Counted from the first letter of the stretch, positions 1-7,480 are shown. The stretch: 10,397 nucleotides of DNA from JAUVXJ01 sp034430275 (GCA_034430275.1 DAOUEW010000040.1:1-10397); one strand, 5' to 3'. The notes: a model not told the origin generated them from the sequence alone. Numbers and translations: made by a program.

Positions 1-160
1 CTATACGGAACCCCACCATGGCATGGATGTGGCATAGCCTCCATGCGTCGAAACCCATCACATGCTCGAGCGTCCTGGTCAGCAGCGCCCGTCCTCGCTC
101 CTCGTGCTTGCATCCGAAATGCCCCTCCTGCAGGTCAACCCCGGTGCGGTTCTCAGCCAA
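1..160 (-). CDS. Possible 5' part of a minus-strand gene, runs off the left edge (unidentified)
   Basis: A minus-strand frame is open from a TGA at 181-179 to the window edge (59 codons). It has clear coding character: about three quarters of its codons end in G or C, whereas a second minus-strand frame checked (from an ATG near 116) does not. The peptide contains ENRTGVDLQEGHFGC, then KHEERGRALLTRTLEHV and MGFDAWRLCHIHAMVGF. I do not recognise the family. The start is unclear: TTG at 160-158 would give an N-terminus reading M-A-E-N-R, while GTG at 61-59 or ATG at 58-56 lie further in; none has a good ribosome binding site. The frame sits directly downstream of the minus-facing 11-bp repeat promoter at 162-194, which supports a gene in this direction. 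It could instead be a decayed remnant. Confidence 0.35.
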   Translation of the reverse strand, partial: MAENRTGVDLQEGHFGCKHEERGRALLTRTLEHVMGFDAWRLCHIHAMVGFRI

Positions 161-161
161 C

Positions 162-194
162 AGCCTAGCACGCGGGTCTCAAAACGGTCTCAAA
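162..194 (-). promoter_or_regulatory. Putative SARP-type box A: two TTTGAG direct repeats 11 bp apart plus -10-like hexamer
   Basis: On the minus strand TTTGAG occurs at 194-189 and again at 183-178, exactly 11 bp apart. Sixteen bases after the start of the second copy comes TAGGCT (167-162), in the position of a -10 element but a weak match to TATAAT. The bases after the second TTGAG (ACC, then GC-rich) match boxes B and C. SARP and other OmpR-fold regulators bind 11-bp direct repeats, and a SARP regulator is encoded divergently from 435. Assigning the site to that protein is inference. Confidence 0.55.
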
Positions 195-321
195 CCTTCG
201 TTGTGCCTTTTGTCGAGAGGCTTGACCGCCGGCGGATGCCGGGCCAGAGTCATCCTTCGCGGGAGAAGTCCCGCATCAAATACTGGATGCGCCATACCAA
301 GGGCTCGCAGTTTCCTGTCAT

Positions 322-360
322 GGGAGGGGGGTTGCACCGCTCCTCCCATTGTGGTAAACT
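322..360 (+). promoter_or_regulatory. Candidate promoter of the SARP regulator gene with overlapping inverted repeat
   Basis: TTGCAC (332-337) and TAAACT (355-360) are separated by 17 bp, which predicts a transcript start near 367 and a leader of about 68 nt before the GTG at 435. An inverted repeat, GGGAGG (322-327) and CCTCCC (342-347), flanks the -35 hexamer and could be an operator or a hairpin. The -35 begins TTGC, as do the candidate promoters of the MFS and BNR genes. Identified by eye only. Confidence 0.4.
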
Positions 361-434
361 GGAGCATCGAATCCAGGCTGCCGCGAGGGAGGCACTGGTG
401 GAGCTACGGGCATGCTCCTGAAGGAGATCCTGCG

Positions 435-3400
435 GTGCCTACACTGCGCTTCTACTTGCTAGGTGCGATGGATATCCGCCAGGATGGCGAGCGGCTGCCT
501 AAGCCTGCCACGCTGAAATCCCAGTCCCTGCTGGCCTACCTGGTCGTCCACCGTCGCAGACCACAGCCTCGGGATCGGCTGGTGGGGCTCTTTTGGGGAG
601 ACCGGCCGGACCGTAAGGCGCGCGGTTCTCTCTCTACGGCTCTGTGGCACATCCGTCGTTGCCTACCTCCAGACTGCGTGAACAGCGATCCTCAGGCGGT
701 TCAGTTTGACCCCGACAAGCCTCTCTGGCTGGACGTTGAAGAGTTCGAGTCCTGCGTCTCTCAAGGTGACATCACTGCCCTGCGATCAGCCGCGCAGCTG
801 TACCGTGGCGACCTCCTGGACGGTTTCTACCACGACTGGGTGATCGATGAGCGGTATCGGTTGGAGACGCTGTTCATGGAGGCGCTGGCCCGACTGATGA
901 TGGGACTCGAGGCAACAGGAGAGATCGACTCCTCCCTCGCCGTGGCCCTTCGGCTGCTGGAGAGGGACCCGCTGCGCGAGGATGCGCACCGGCTGGCGAT
1001 GCGAGCCTTCTGCAGCTTAGGTCAGCGCAACGCTGCGCTGGAGCAATATCGACGTTGCTGTGAGATCGTGCGAGAGGAGCTCGGGGTCGCGCCAATGGTG
1101 GAGACCGCCGAGCTCTATGAAGAGATCAAGGAAGCGGGCTTCCCGGTTGGTCCGATTCCGGAGGTTGTTCCTCTCGTCGCACCTGCGAGCCCATCCGTCC
1201 CCGCCGACGGGCGAGACCCGCTGGACGCGGTGGCACTCGGCACGCTGATAGGCAGGGAGGAGGAACTGACCTTCTTGGAAGAGTGCTGGCAGGGCGCGCA
1301 GGAAGGTCAAGGGAAGCTGGTGCTGATGAGCGGCGAGGCAGGCGTGGGCAAGACACGCCTTACGGGTGAGTTCGCCAATCGTCTGCGCATGCAGAACGTG
1401 CGGGTGCTGTGGGGGAGCTGCTACGAATACGAGAGAGCTCTACCCTACCAGCCCGTTGCCGAAGCTCTGCGAACGGTGCTGCCCACCCTGACGGCGGAGG
1501 AACTGACGGACTATCCTTCGTGGGCGCTGGAGGAGGTGGCCCGCCTGGTGCCAGAAGTGCTGGAGAAGCGCCCAGGGCTTGAGGTCACGCCCTCGATTCC
1601 CTCCGACGAGCAGCGAGCGCGCCTTTTCGAGGGAGTGGCCCGCGTGCTGGCTGGACTGTGTTCTCATGGAACTATCCTCTTCGTCCTCGAGGACCTTCAT
1701 TGGGCCAGCGGGTCCACCCTGCAACTGGTTCACTACCTGGCCAGGCGTCTGAAGGATCAGCGTGCCCTGATGGTGGGCAGCTTCCGATCAGAAGAGGCCG
1801 GGTCGGGTCACCCTCTGCAGGCTCTGCGGCGGCGACTGATTCGGGACGGACTGGCGGTGCCGCTGCGCCTAGCGCGTCTCTCGCCCACCGCTGTGGAAGC
1901 TGTGGTTGTCGAGATGTCCGGGGCAGGCGATGAGGCGCTGCCGCTGGCCAGGCGGCTATATCGAGAGACGGAGGGCAACCCGTTCTTTCTGATCGAGACC
2001 GTCAAAGGTCTGTTCGACACAGGCTCCATCCGCCTGGAAGGAGGAGTCTGGACGGGCGACTTTACGGGGATCAGCCATGGGTCGCTTGCCCTTCCCGCCA
2101 GCTTGAGGGAAGCCATACTGGCACGGGTTCAACGCTTGAACGAGCGCGCGCAGGAAGCCATACGTCTCGCGGCGGTGCTGGGTCGGGAATTCGATTTCGA
2201 CTCCCTCAACGCGGTCTGGGGCCAGGGCGAAGGGGCGACGCTGGAAGCATTGGACGATCTGTTGCGCCGGCGATTGATTGACGAGGGCGATGGGGCCACG
2301 GGCCGCGATTATGTCTTCACCCATCACATGGTCCAGGAGGTCATCTACTCCTCAATGTCCCGGCGCCGGCGGCAACAAGCGCACGCCATTGCCGGCACCG
2401 CGTTGGAGAGCCTCTATGGCGGCCGGATCAAGGACTTTGCCGGCGAGCTAGCCTTCCACTTCCAGGAGGGACGGCACCATGATAGGAATCTCACGGAGAA
2501 AGCAATCACCTACCTGCTCGAGGCGGGGGACCGTGCGCGCAACCTTTACGCCCACCAGGAGGCTATCGACCACTATGAACAGGCACTGGCGCTGCTCAAG
2601 GCGGAGATGCAGCATGAGAGAGCCGCGCGGACTCTGATGAAGTTGGGGTTGACCCATCATAACGCGTTCGACTTCCCGCGGGCGCGAGAGGCCTACGAGG
2701 AGGGGTTCTCGTTGTGGCAGCGCGCTTGCGAGCTTCAAGCCCCTGTTTCAACCGGGCCCGCACCTCATGGACTAAAGGTGGCCTGGCACGTATTCGCGAT
2801 TGACCCGGCTGTCATAGACGACTTTCCTTCTGTGGAAATCGTGAGGCAGCTCTTCAGCGGGCTGCTCGACCAAAGCCCAGAGATGGATGTGGTACCTGAT
2901 GTGGCGCGACGCTGGGACGTCCTAGAGGCCGGGCACAGATATATCTTTCATCTGCGGGATGACGTGCGTTGGAGCGATGGCAAGCCGGTGACCGCCGGAG
3001 ATTTCGAGTATGCCTGGAAGCGGGTGCTCAATCCAGAGACGGCCTCGCCCGGCGGGTTGGTGCTGTACGACATCAAAGGGGCCAGGGCCTTTCACAAAGG
3101 CGAGACGACCGATCCGAACACGGTGGGTGTGCATGCCGTCGACGAGCTCACCCTCGAGGTGGAATTGGAGGGGCCGACCAGCTACCTCCCCCACTTGATG
3201 ACCCACTGGCTGACCTATCCTCTGCCCCGCCACGTACTGGAGAGACGTGGCGAGGAGTGGACCGAGGCGGGCAACATCGTGACTAACGGCCCCTTCAGGC
3301 TGGAGTCATGGCAACCTGGGCAGTCGATGACTCTGGTGCTCAACTCCGAGTATCATGGCCAGTTCAGGGGCAACGTGAGCCGGGTAGAGCTGAGCCTGAA

Positions 3401-4256
3401 CATCGATCCTCGCGAAGAGTTGCGGATGTATGAAGAGGAAGATCTTGACGTCTGCTATCTCTGGGAACTGCTGCCACCGGAAATGGACAATGCACGTCAG
3501 CAGCATGCAGAGGAATACGTGTCGGGGCCCAGTCTCACAAGCTGGCTCGTCGGATTCAACATGAGTAGGCCACCCTTCGACGACGTTCGAGTGCGGCGTG
3601 CGTTCACTCTGGCCATCGACAGAGATACCCTGGCCGGTGTGGATATGAGAGGGCATTTCTTCCCAGCCACGGGGGGAGTCGTTCCTCCCACCATGCCGGG
3701 GCACTCGCCAGGAATCGGCCTGCGACACGATGTGGAAGCAGCGCGAGAGTTGCTCGCGGAGGCAGGCTTTCCCGGCGGCGCCGGCTTTCCGCAGGCGATC
3801 TTCCTGGCCCTGCCTAGCCCCGCCGTCCAGCAGGCCATCCGGCAACTGCAAGCGCAATGGGAGAAGAATCTGGGGGTGAGAATCGCCATCGACACAAGAC
3901 GCTGGGAAAGGTATCTTCCCAGTTATCGTGATGCTCAGGGTCATCTCTTCTTCAATGCGTTCAAGGCGAGCTACCCCGATCCGGACCACTGTCTGCGCGG
4001 GATCTCCAGCGGGCGGCGCACGTGGTGGCGAAATGAGGCCTACGACAGGTTGCTCGACGAGGCCAGGCAGGCCAATGACCAAGGCGACCGCATGATGTTA
4101 TACAAACAGGCAGATCGGATCCTGATGGACGAGGCACCGCTGATACCCATCGGCTATGGAAGACAGCACCTGCTAGTTAAGCCGTGGGTGAGCACGTACC
4201 CCACGTCAGCGATCAAGCACTTCTTCTGGAAGGACGTTAGCATCGCGCCACACTAG
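435..4256 (+). CDS. SARP/BTAD-AAA+ transcriptional regulator fused to an OppA-type solute-binding domain (1273 aa)
   Basis: Probable cytoplasmic one-component transcription regulator. The GTG start at 435 is chosen because AAGGAG (421-426) lies 8 bp upstream and the winged-helix fold begins at once (LRFYLLGAMDIRQDG). An upstream extension is stop-free but not coding-like. Domains: OmpR-type winged helix about 1-95; BTAD helical repeats about 95-240; AAA+ ATPase from about 270, with Walker A GEAGVGKT (300-307) and Walker B-like ILFVLEDLHW (414-423); TPR-like helices about 690-775; then from residue 780 a full SBP_bac_5 (peptide/nickel ABC-type solute-binding) domain to the C-terminus, including RYIFHLRDDVRWSDGKPVTA. 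No signal peptide is present and no ABC permease or ATPase genes lie nearby, so the binding domain is more likely a ligand sensor than part of a transporter. SARP proteins bind 11-bp direct repeats, and such repeats occur three times in this window. Ligand and targets are unknown. Confidence 0.9.
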   Translation: MPTLRFYLLGAMDIRQDGERLPKPATLKSQSLLAYLVVHRRRPQPRDRLVGLFWGDRPDRKARGSLSTALWHIRRCLPPDCVNSDPQAVQFDPDKPLWLDVEEFESCVSQGDITALRSAAQLYRGDLLDGFYHDWVIDERYRLETLFMEALARLMMGLEATGEIDSSLAVALRLLERDPLREDAHRLAMRAFCSLGQRNAALEQYRRCCEIVREELGVAPMVETAELYEEIKEAGFPVGPIPEVVPLVAPASPSVPADGRDPLDAVALGTLIGREEELTFLEECWQGAQEGQGKLVLMSGEAGVGKTRLTGEFANRLRMQNVRVLWGSCYEYERALPYQPVAEALRTVLPTLTAEELTDYPSWALEEVARLVPEVLEKRPGLEVTPSIPSDEQRARLFEGVARVLAGLCSHGTILFVLEDLHWASGSTLQLVHYLARRLKDQRALMVGSFRSEEAGSGHPLQALRRRLIRDGLAVPLRLARLSPTAVEAVVVEMSGAGDEALPLARRLYRETEGNPFFLIETVKGLFDTGSIRLEGGVWTGDFTGISHGSLALPASLREAILARVQRLNERAQEAIRLAAVLGREFDFDSLNAVWGQGEGATLEALDDLLRRRLIDEGDGATGRDYVFTHHMVQEVIYSSMSRRRRQQAHAIAGTALESLYGGRIKDFAGELAFHFQEGRHHDRNLTEKAITYLLEAGDRARNLYAHQEAIDHYEQALALLKAEMQHERAARTLMKLGLTHHNAFDFPRAREAYEEGFSLWQRACELQAPVSTGPAPHGLKVAWHVFAIDPAVIDDFPSVEIVRQLFSGLLDQSPEMDVVPDVARRWDVLEAGHRYIFHLRDDVRWSDGKPVTAGDFEYAWKRVLNPETASPGGLVLYDIKGARAFHKGETTDPNTVGVHAVDELTLEVELEGPTSYLPHLMTHWLTYPLPRHVLERRGEEWTEAGNIVTNGPFRLESWQPGQSMTLVLNSEYHGQFRGNVSRVELSLNIDPREELRMYEEEDLDVCYLWELLPPEMDNARQQHAEEYVSGPSLTSWLVGFNMSRPPFDDVRVRRAFTLAIDRDTLAGVDMRGHFFPATGGVVPPTMPGHSPGIGLRHDVEAARELLAEAGFPGGAGFPQAIFLALPSPAVQQAIRQLQAQWEKNLGVRIAIDTRRWERYLPSYRDAQGHLFFNAFKASYPDPDHCLRGISSGRRTWWRNEAYDRLLDEARQANDQGDRMMLYKQADRILMDEAPLIPIGYGRQHLLVKPWVSTYPTSAIKHFFWKDVSIAPH

Positions 4257-4444
4257 CCCTCGTGGGGCGAAACGCTCGGCTCGGTATCCCCTCCATCGAT
4301 CAGGCGGAGTCTCCCACCTAGCGCGATTCTCTGCGCGCGGATCCCATGCTGTAACCTGCCGCTTGTGGTGACTGACGACGTTGGCGCTTCGCGACGATCT
4401 GATCCAGAAGAGTGATGGACTTCGTGCCTGGAGACAAGGGTAAC
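4257..4444. other. Intergenic stretch after the regulator gene, no gene seen
   Basis: No convincing coding frame was found. The only structure seen is a short hairpin, GCGCG (4321-4325) with CGCGC (4334-4338), without a T-run; it could help end transcription of the regulator but is too weak to call. The stretch ends at the repeat promoter at 4445. Confidence 0.4.
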
Positions 4445-4477
4445 TTTGAGAGGCTTTTGAGACCCCCGCGGTACCAT
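4445..4477 (+). promoter_or_regulatory. Putative SARP-type box C: two TTTGAG direct repeats 11 bp apart plus TACCAT
   Basis: TTTGAG occurs at 4445-4450 and 4456-4461, exactly 11 bp apart. TACCAT (4472-4477), a four-of-six match to TATAAT, begins 16 bp after the start of the second copy. Aligned in the same direction, box A and box C agree over most of a stretch of about 25 bp, including the shared TTTTGAGACC. The predicted transcript starts near 4484 and reads toward the 71-aa gene at 4697. Control by the neighbouring SARP protein is inference. Confidence 0.6.
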
Positions 4478-4483
4478 GCTAGC

Positions 4484-4696
4484 GCAGCAACCGCTGAAGG
4501 AATACGCACGGACATCGGCTTGCTCGCTCTCTGCCCAGAGGCGCCACCTGCTAGCACGGTCCCCGTGTCGCCGGGTCTTCCCGTGCGAGATGAGGTGCAG
4601 GTGTCAGGGGCGGTTAACGGCCTCTGTGGCACACAGCCGATGGGACTGAGTTTGGTGAGGCCTGTGCCACCGTGATGACTAGGAAGAGGACCCCAC
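4484..4696 (+). other. Leader of about 210 nt with an 8-bp inverted repeat
   Basis: If transcription starts at box C, the message carries about 210 untranslated nt before the ATG at 4697. Open frames here look like shadows with poor codon use. The main structure is GTGGCACA (4626-4633) pairing perfectly with TGTGCCAC (4663-4670) around a 29-nt loop, ending 26 bp before the start codon. It could be an RNA stem affecting translation or a DNA operator. No riboswitch class was recognised. Confidence 0.35.
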
Positions 4697-4912
4697 ATGA
4701 CTGAGCCACCCAGATTGCCCGGCGTGATCACCTTTGTGGTCCGTTTCTGGCGAGAGTGGTCCGCTGCTGGACAACGCTGGCGGGGACGCATTCAACACGT
4801 GGAGAGTGGAAACGCAGCCTCATTCACAGACGTGAACATGATGATGCGGTTTCTTCGTTCCTCAGGCGCACTGGGTGAGGACGAGAGCGTGCCCGACGAG
4901 CAAGAGGAGTGA
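4697..4912 (+). CDS. Small uncharacterised 71-aa protein (VVRFWREW type)
   Basis: The ATG at 4697 has a ribosome binding site GAGGA (4686-4690) six bases upstream. The protein begins with a short leader, then a compact motif ITFVVRFWREW (residues 11-21), WRGRIQHVESG (28-38), and a hydrophobic FTDVNMMMRFLR helix (43-54), ending in an acidic tail. I recall similar short proteins from Chloroflexota with a strand-rich VVRxWRE...WRGRxxHVxSG core followed by an FxDLxxxxxFL helix; no function is known to me. No signal peptide or membrane segment is visible, so it is probably cytoplasmic. It lies 440 bp after the SARP regulator and behind repeat box C, which suggests control by that regulator. Its small size fits an accessory or regulatory protein, but that is a guess. 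Confidence 0.75.
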   Translation: MTEPPRLPGVITFVVRFWREWSAAGQRWRGRIQHVESGNAASFTDVNMMMRFLRSSGALGEDESVPDEQEE

Positions 4913-4941
4913 ATTCGACCCTCCGCCCAGCATCCGTCACT

Positions 4942-4966
4942 GCCGGCTCACTTTCGCTGAGCCGGC
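4942..4966 (+). terminator. Strong GC-rich hairpin after the 71-aa gene (terminator-like, no T-run)
   Basis: GCCGGCTCA (4942-4950) pairs perfectly with TGAGCCGGC (4958-4966) around a 7-nt loop, starting 29 bp after the stop codon. No run of T follows, so termination would have to be of the T-poor kind; the hairpin could alternatively protect the 3' end of the message. Confidence 0.5.
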
Positions 4967-5028
4967 GAGCACACAGCAAGGGATGGTCGGCTTCGTAGGA
5001 GGGATATGTGCAGAATAGAGGAGGATAG

Positions 5029-5040
5029 CCATATCTATGG
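5029..5040. promoter_or_regulatory. 12-bp dyad ahead of the PlsY-like gene
   Basis: CCATA-TC-TATGG is a near-perfect palindrome 34 bp before the ATG at 5075. It lies in an unusually AT-rich patch (about 5003-5042) that may hold the promoter, although no convincing -35/-10 pair was found. Possible operator. Confidence 0.25.
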
Positions 5041-5074
5041 TTTCCAGGCTCATTGGGCATAGGTGAGGCGCTAG

Positions 5075-5770
5075 ATGGATCTACTTTGGGTCGCCACTTC
5101 CTACCTACTAGGCTCCATCCCCGCAGCCTACATCGTGGCCCGGGCGGTCAAAGGGATCGACATCCGTCGCGCTGGCAGTGGGCACGTCGGCGGAGCCAAT
5201 GTCTGGGCCCACGTGTCCTTCGGGGCTTTCGTTTTCGCCGGCTTGGCCGATGTCGCCAAGGCGATACTGGCGGTGGGGGTTAGTCAGCAGCTTGGCCTGG
5301 GTCCCTGGGCGGTGGTAGCCGCGGGGTGGGCAGTGATTCTCGGCCACAACTGGTCGCTTTTCCTGCGAGGCGCGGGAGGCCGAGGAGTAGCCACAATCAT
5401 GGGTGCCCTCCTGCTACTCGGCCGCAAGGAGGCGCTCTTCCTTCTTGTCGCCTTGGTCCTTGGCCAGCTCACCGGACTGGGTGGGATTGCCGTTCTCCTG
5501 GGCTTGGCGGTGATGCCCGCAGTGGCCTGGGGCTTAGGGGGACCGCCGCCGCTGATCATCTATGCCCTGGGAGCCCTGGGCCTCCATTTTGCGAAGAGGA
5601 TGATGGGGAACCGCCTACCCTGGCAGATTCCGGCAGCGCAGCGGAAACAAGTCCTTTTCTACCGCCTCCTGCTGGATCGCGATACCCGAGAGCACAAAGC
5701 CTCTGCCCAAGGTGAACCGCAGAACTCCGCGACCCCACCAGGGCCCGGCTCATCTTCAGGCGGACGGTGA
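5075..5770 (+). CDS. Divergent PlsY-family glycerol-3-phosphate acyltransferase (membrane protein, 231 aa)
   Basis: PlsY enzymes are integral membrane proteins that transfer an acyl group from acyl-phosphate to glycerol-3-phosphate, the first acylation step in phospholipid synthesis. The family hallmarks are present: YLLGSIPAAYIVAR at the N-terminus, DIRRAGSGHVGGANVW (29-44), a conserved DxxK (D59, K62), and GHNWSLFLRGAGGRGVAT (90-107), matching the usual GHxFPxFxxFKGGKGVAT. Several key positions differ: GSGN is GSGH, the usual ATN is GAN, and the C-terminal H-x-x-N-I-x-R-L motif is reduced to LHFAKRMMG (170-178). The protein has several hydrophobic segments and a hydrophilic, low-complexity tail. 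AGGTGAGG (5061-5068) lies six bases before the ATG. It may be a second PlsY paralogue with changed substrate or reduced activity, so plsY is not assigned outright. It converges with the MFS gene. Confidence 0.8.
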   Translation: MDLLWVATSYLLGSIPAAYIVARAVKGIDIRRAGSGHVGGANVWAHVSFGAFVFAGLADVAKAILAVGVSQQLGLGPWAVVAAGWAVILGHNWSLFLRGAGGRGVATIMGALLLLGRKEALFLLVALVLGQLTGLGGIAVLLGLAVMPAVAWGLGGPPPLIIYALGALGLHFAKRMMGNRLPWQIPAAQRKQVLFYRLLLDRDTREHKASAQGEPQNSATPPGPGSSSGGR

Positions 5771-5814
5771 GCTTGGAAATGCGGGGAAAGTGGCGGCCCT
5801 GCCATGCCAGACGA

Positions 5815-5844
5815 GACCTGGGAAGACGTTGCTCAACCAGGGTC
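5815..5844. terminator. Weak hairpin between convergent genes
   Basis: GACCTGG (5815-5821) can pair with CCAGGGTC (5837-5844), with one bulged base, in the 89-bp gap between the convergent PlsY-like and MFS genes. No T-run is present. A bidirectional terminator is plausible from position but poorly supported. Confidence 0.25.
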
Positions 5845-5859
5845 GTAATGGGCGCGTCC

Positions 5860-7323
5860 TCACCCCAGTGGAGCGGAGGCAGCCGCTCTGGGCTCCTCCA
5901 CCTTGAGCAAGGTCAGCGCTGAGAGGAGGAAGCACACGCCATAGATGGCGAAAACGACCAAGTAGCCCAACCCCGGGCTGCTCATGTTGAAGAAGTCCGC
6001 CAGAGGGCCGCCAATACCCGCGCCCACGACGCCCGCTCCCGCACCTGCCAGGTTGGAGATGCCCAGATACCGGCCCGCCTGGTCGGGAGGCACCAGTTCG
6101 GTACCCAGCGCCCAGTTGGTGGTGAGGAAGAGGCCCGTGGCCACGCCGATGACCGATCCACTGACGCAGGCGACGGAGAGATCTGTGGCGACGAGGAGCA
6201 GGAAGGTGCCGGCCCCGGCGAGCACCCCAGCCATCATCAGGAGGCGCTTGCGGCTGAGACGGTCCGCCAGGAAACCGCCAGCCACTGCCGCGACGCCGGT
6301 GAACACTCCCACGACCGCCATGAGGACGGCTGTGGCTTGACCAGGATTGGGCACCTTGACCATGTCTTCCAGGAAGAACCGCGCGAAGCCCTGGATCGAG
6401 CCCACCGCTGCAAAGAAGAGTAGGCGGTTCACGACCCACCACACGAAGGAGGGGTAGCGATGGACCCCCTCTCCAATCCCCACCCGGGCGCTCAGCCACA
6501 CACCCACCACGATGGCTCCCGAGATGGCGACCAACCCTGCGAGTCCCACCACCAACAGTCGCAGTCCTGGGCCCGCCCCCACGAGGACACCCACCAAGCC
6601 TACCAGCCCTCCGAAGACGGTGGTGGACACCACGAAGATCAAAGTCAGCAGCCCGATCCGTATCACGTGCGGCTTGAGCGGCGTGTGCGGGCTCTCTCGC
6701 AGCGGCTCCTCGCGCACCGTCATCGTGGTCAGCATGGTGATGAAGAGCGGGATCATGACCGCCACCATGGCGAGCTTCGCCCGCCCCTGATCGACGAGCG
6801 TCCCGATACCCGGCAAGAACAGCACGGGCAGTAGCTGCATCACCGCCATCACGGCAGAAGCTTTCCCGCGCTGATCCTCGGGAACCAGGTCGGGGATCAG
6901 GCCCTGATAGGCACCATGGGCGGTATTTGAGGAGAACTGCAGCAAGAGAACGGCGGTCAGGAGCATCCAGAAACTACCGGAAGCGGCGACGAGGGCCAGA
7001 AACATTATGTCCAGGAGGGTGCCCGCGAAAATGAATGGCCGTCTCCGACCCCAACGCAGCATGGATCTGTCGCTGAGCGTGCCAGCCAGGGGCTGGATCA
7101 GGATAGCCACGATGAGACCTGCCGATCTGAGCCCGCCATAGTAGGTGTTCTTAAGAGCCTCGGGCACGAACTGCTGCACCAAGTGGGGCAGAATGACAGG
7201 AGTCAAGCTGACCGCGACAAAGCCCATTCCCAGCCAGTACAAGTTGATGGTGACATAGTCGAGGCCCCGCAGCCTGCGCGCCACACGGGCCACTGGGCTT
7301 GTTGTGTCCGCGAGTTCAGCCAT
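5860..7323 (-). CDS. Major facilitator superfamily transporter, about 12 TM segments (487 aa)
   Basis: Secondary transporter in the cytoplasmic membrane. The length and alternating hydrophobic segments fit a 12-helix MFS protein. The loop after TM2 carries GTLSDRSMLRWGRRRPF (81-97), a version of MFS motif A (GxxxDxxGRR) with the GRRRPF ending seen in glycoside/sucrose-type transporters. The second half repeats it as GGFLADRLSRKRLLMMAG. The N-terminus before TM1 is short and cationic, and no signal peptide is needed. The ATG at 7323 has only a weak GGGCGG sequence three bases upstream; the next in-frame Met (33) lies in TM1, so this start is kept. Substrate cannot be assigned; a sugar or small organic solute is the likeliest guess. 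The gene is alone on its strand here: 318 bp separate it from the upstream lipoprotein operon, and it has its own candidate promoter. Confidence 0.88.
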   Translation of the reverse strand: MAELADTTSPVARVARRLRGLDYVTINLYWLGMGFVAVSLTPVILPHLVQQFVPEALKNTYYGGLRSAGLIVAILIQPLAGTLSDRSMLRWGRRRPFIFAGTLLDIMFLALVAASGSFWMLLTAVLLLQFSSNTAHGAYQGLIPDLVPEDQRGKASAVMAVMQLLPVLFLPGIGTLVDQGRAKLAMVAVMIPLFITMLTTMTVREEPLRESPHTPLKPHVIRIGLLTLIFVVSTTVFGGLVGLVGVLVGAGPGLRLLVVGLAGLVAISGAIVVGVWLSARVGIGEGVHRYPSFVWWVVNRLLFFAAVGSIQGFARFFLEDMVKVPNPGQATAVLMAVVGVFTGVAAVAGGFLADRLSRKRLLMMAGVLAGAGTFLLLVATDLSVACVSGSVIGVATGLFLTTNWALGTELVPPDQAGRYLGISNLAGAGAGVVGAGIGGPLADFFNMSSPGLGYLVVFAIYGVCFLLSALTLLKVEEPRAAASAPLG

Positions 7324-7341
7324 GATCCGCCCTATGTTTCG

Positions 7342-7378
7342 AGCGCTCAGACCACTTGGACATTGGCTTGAGAGCGCT
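7342..7378. promoter_or_regulatory. Two AGCGCT dyads 31 bp apart in the MFS leader
   Basis: The self-complementary hexamer AGCGCT occurs at 7342-7347 (within the palindrome GAGCGCTC) and at 7373-7378, centre to centre 31 bp, about three helical turns. Both lie 19 to 55 bp upstream of the MFS start. Possible paired operator sites; could be chance. Confidence 0.25.
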
Positions 7379-7480
7379 GGTAATCCTCCCGGATGGATCG
7401 GTAAGCGACAGCGAGTGTGGTTCCGTCGCGTGAGTCAGAACACATGCGGTTGGCGGCGGTATTCGCAGACTTTGGATGTC

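Noticed and set aside
18..434. N-terminal extension of the regulator by 139 codons
   Set aside because: The residues are Ser, Arg and Cys rich and not domain-like. The GTG at 435 has AAGGAG at proper spacing and begins the winged helix, and a promoter and repeats lie inside the extension.
2760..2775. Possibility that the solute-binding part is a separate gene joined by error
   Set aside because: The frame is continuous through a short Pro/Thr-type linker with steady codon use, and no ribosome binding site or start codon suits a separate gene. The same fusion type is known to me from Chloroflexota.
3306..4082. 258-codon minus-strand frame inside the regulator gene
   Set aside because: Antisense shadow of a well-supported domain; no ribosome binding site or recognisable motif.
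4318..4791. Minus-strand frame of 157 codons, and plus frame 4412-4675
   Set aside because: They overlap the repeat promoter and leader, have poor composition, and contradict the 71-aa gene, which has a clear ribosome binding site.
5756..6499. 247-codon minus-strand frame within the MFS gene
   Set aside because: Out-of-frame shadow, Gly/Arg/His rich; the MFS frame has clear transmembrane pattern and motifs.
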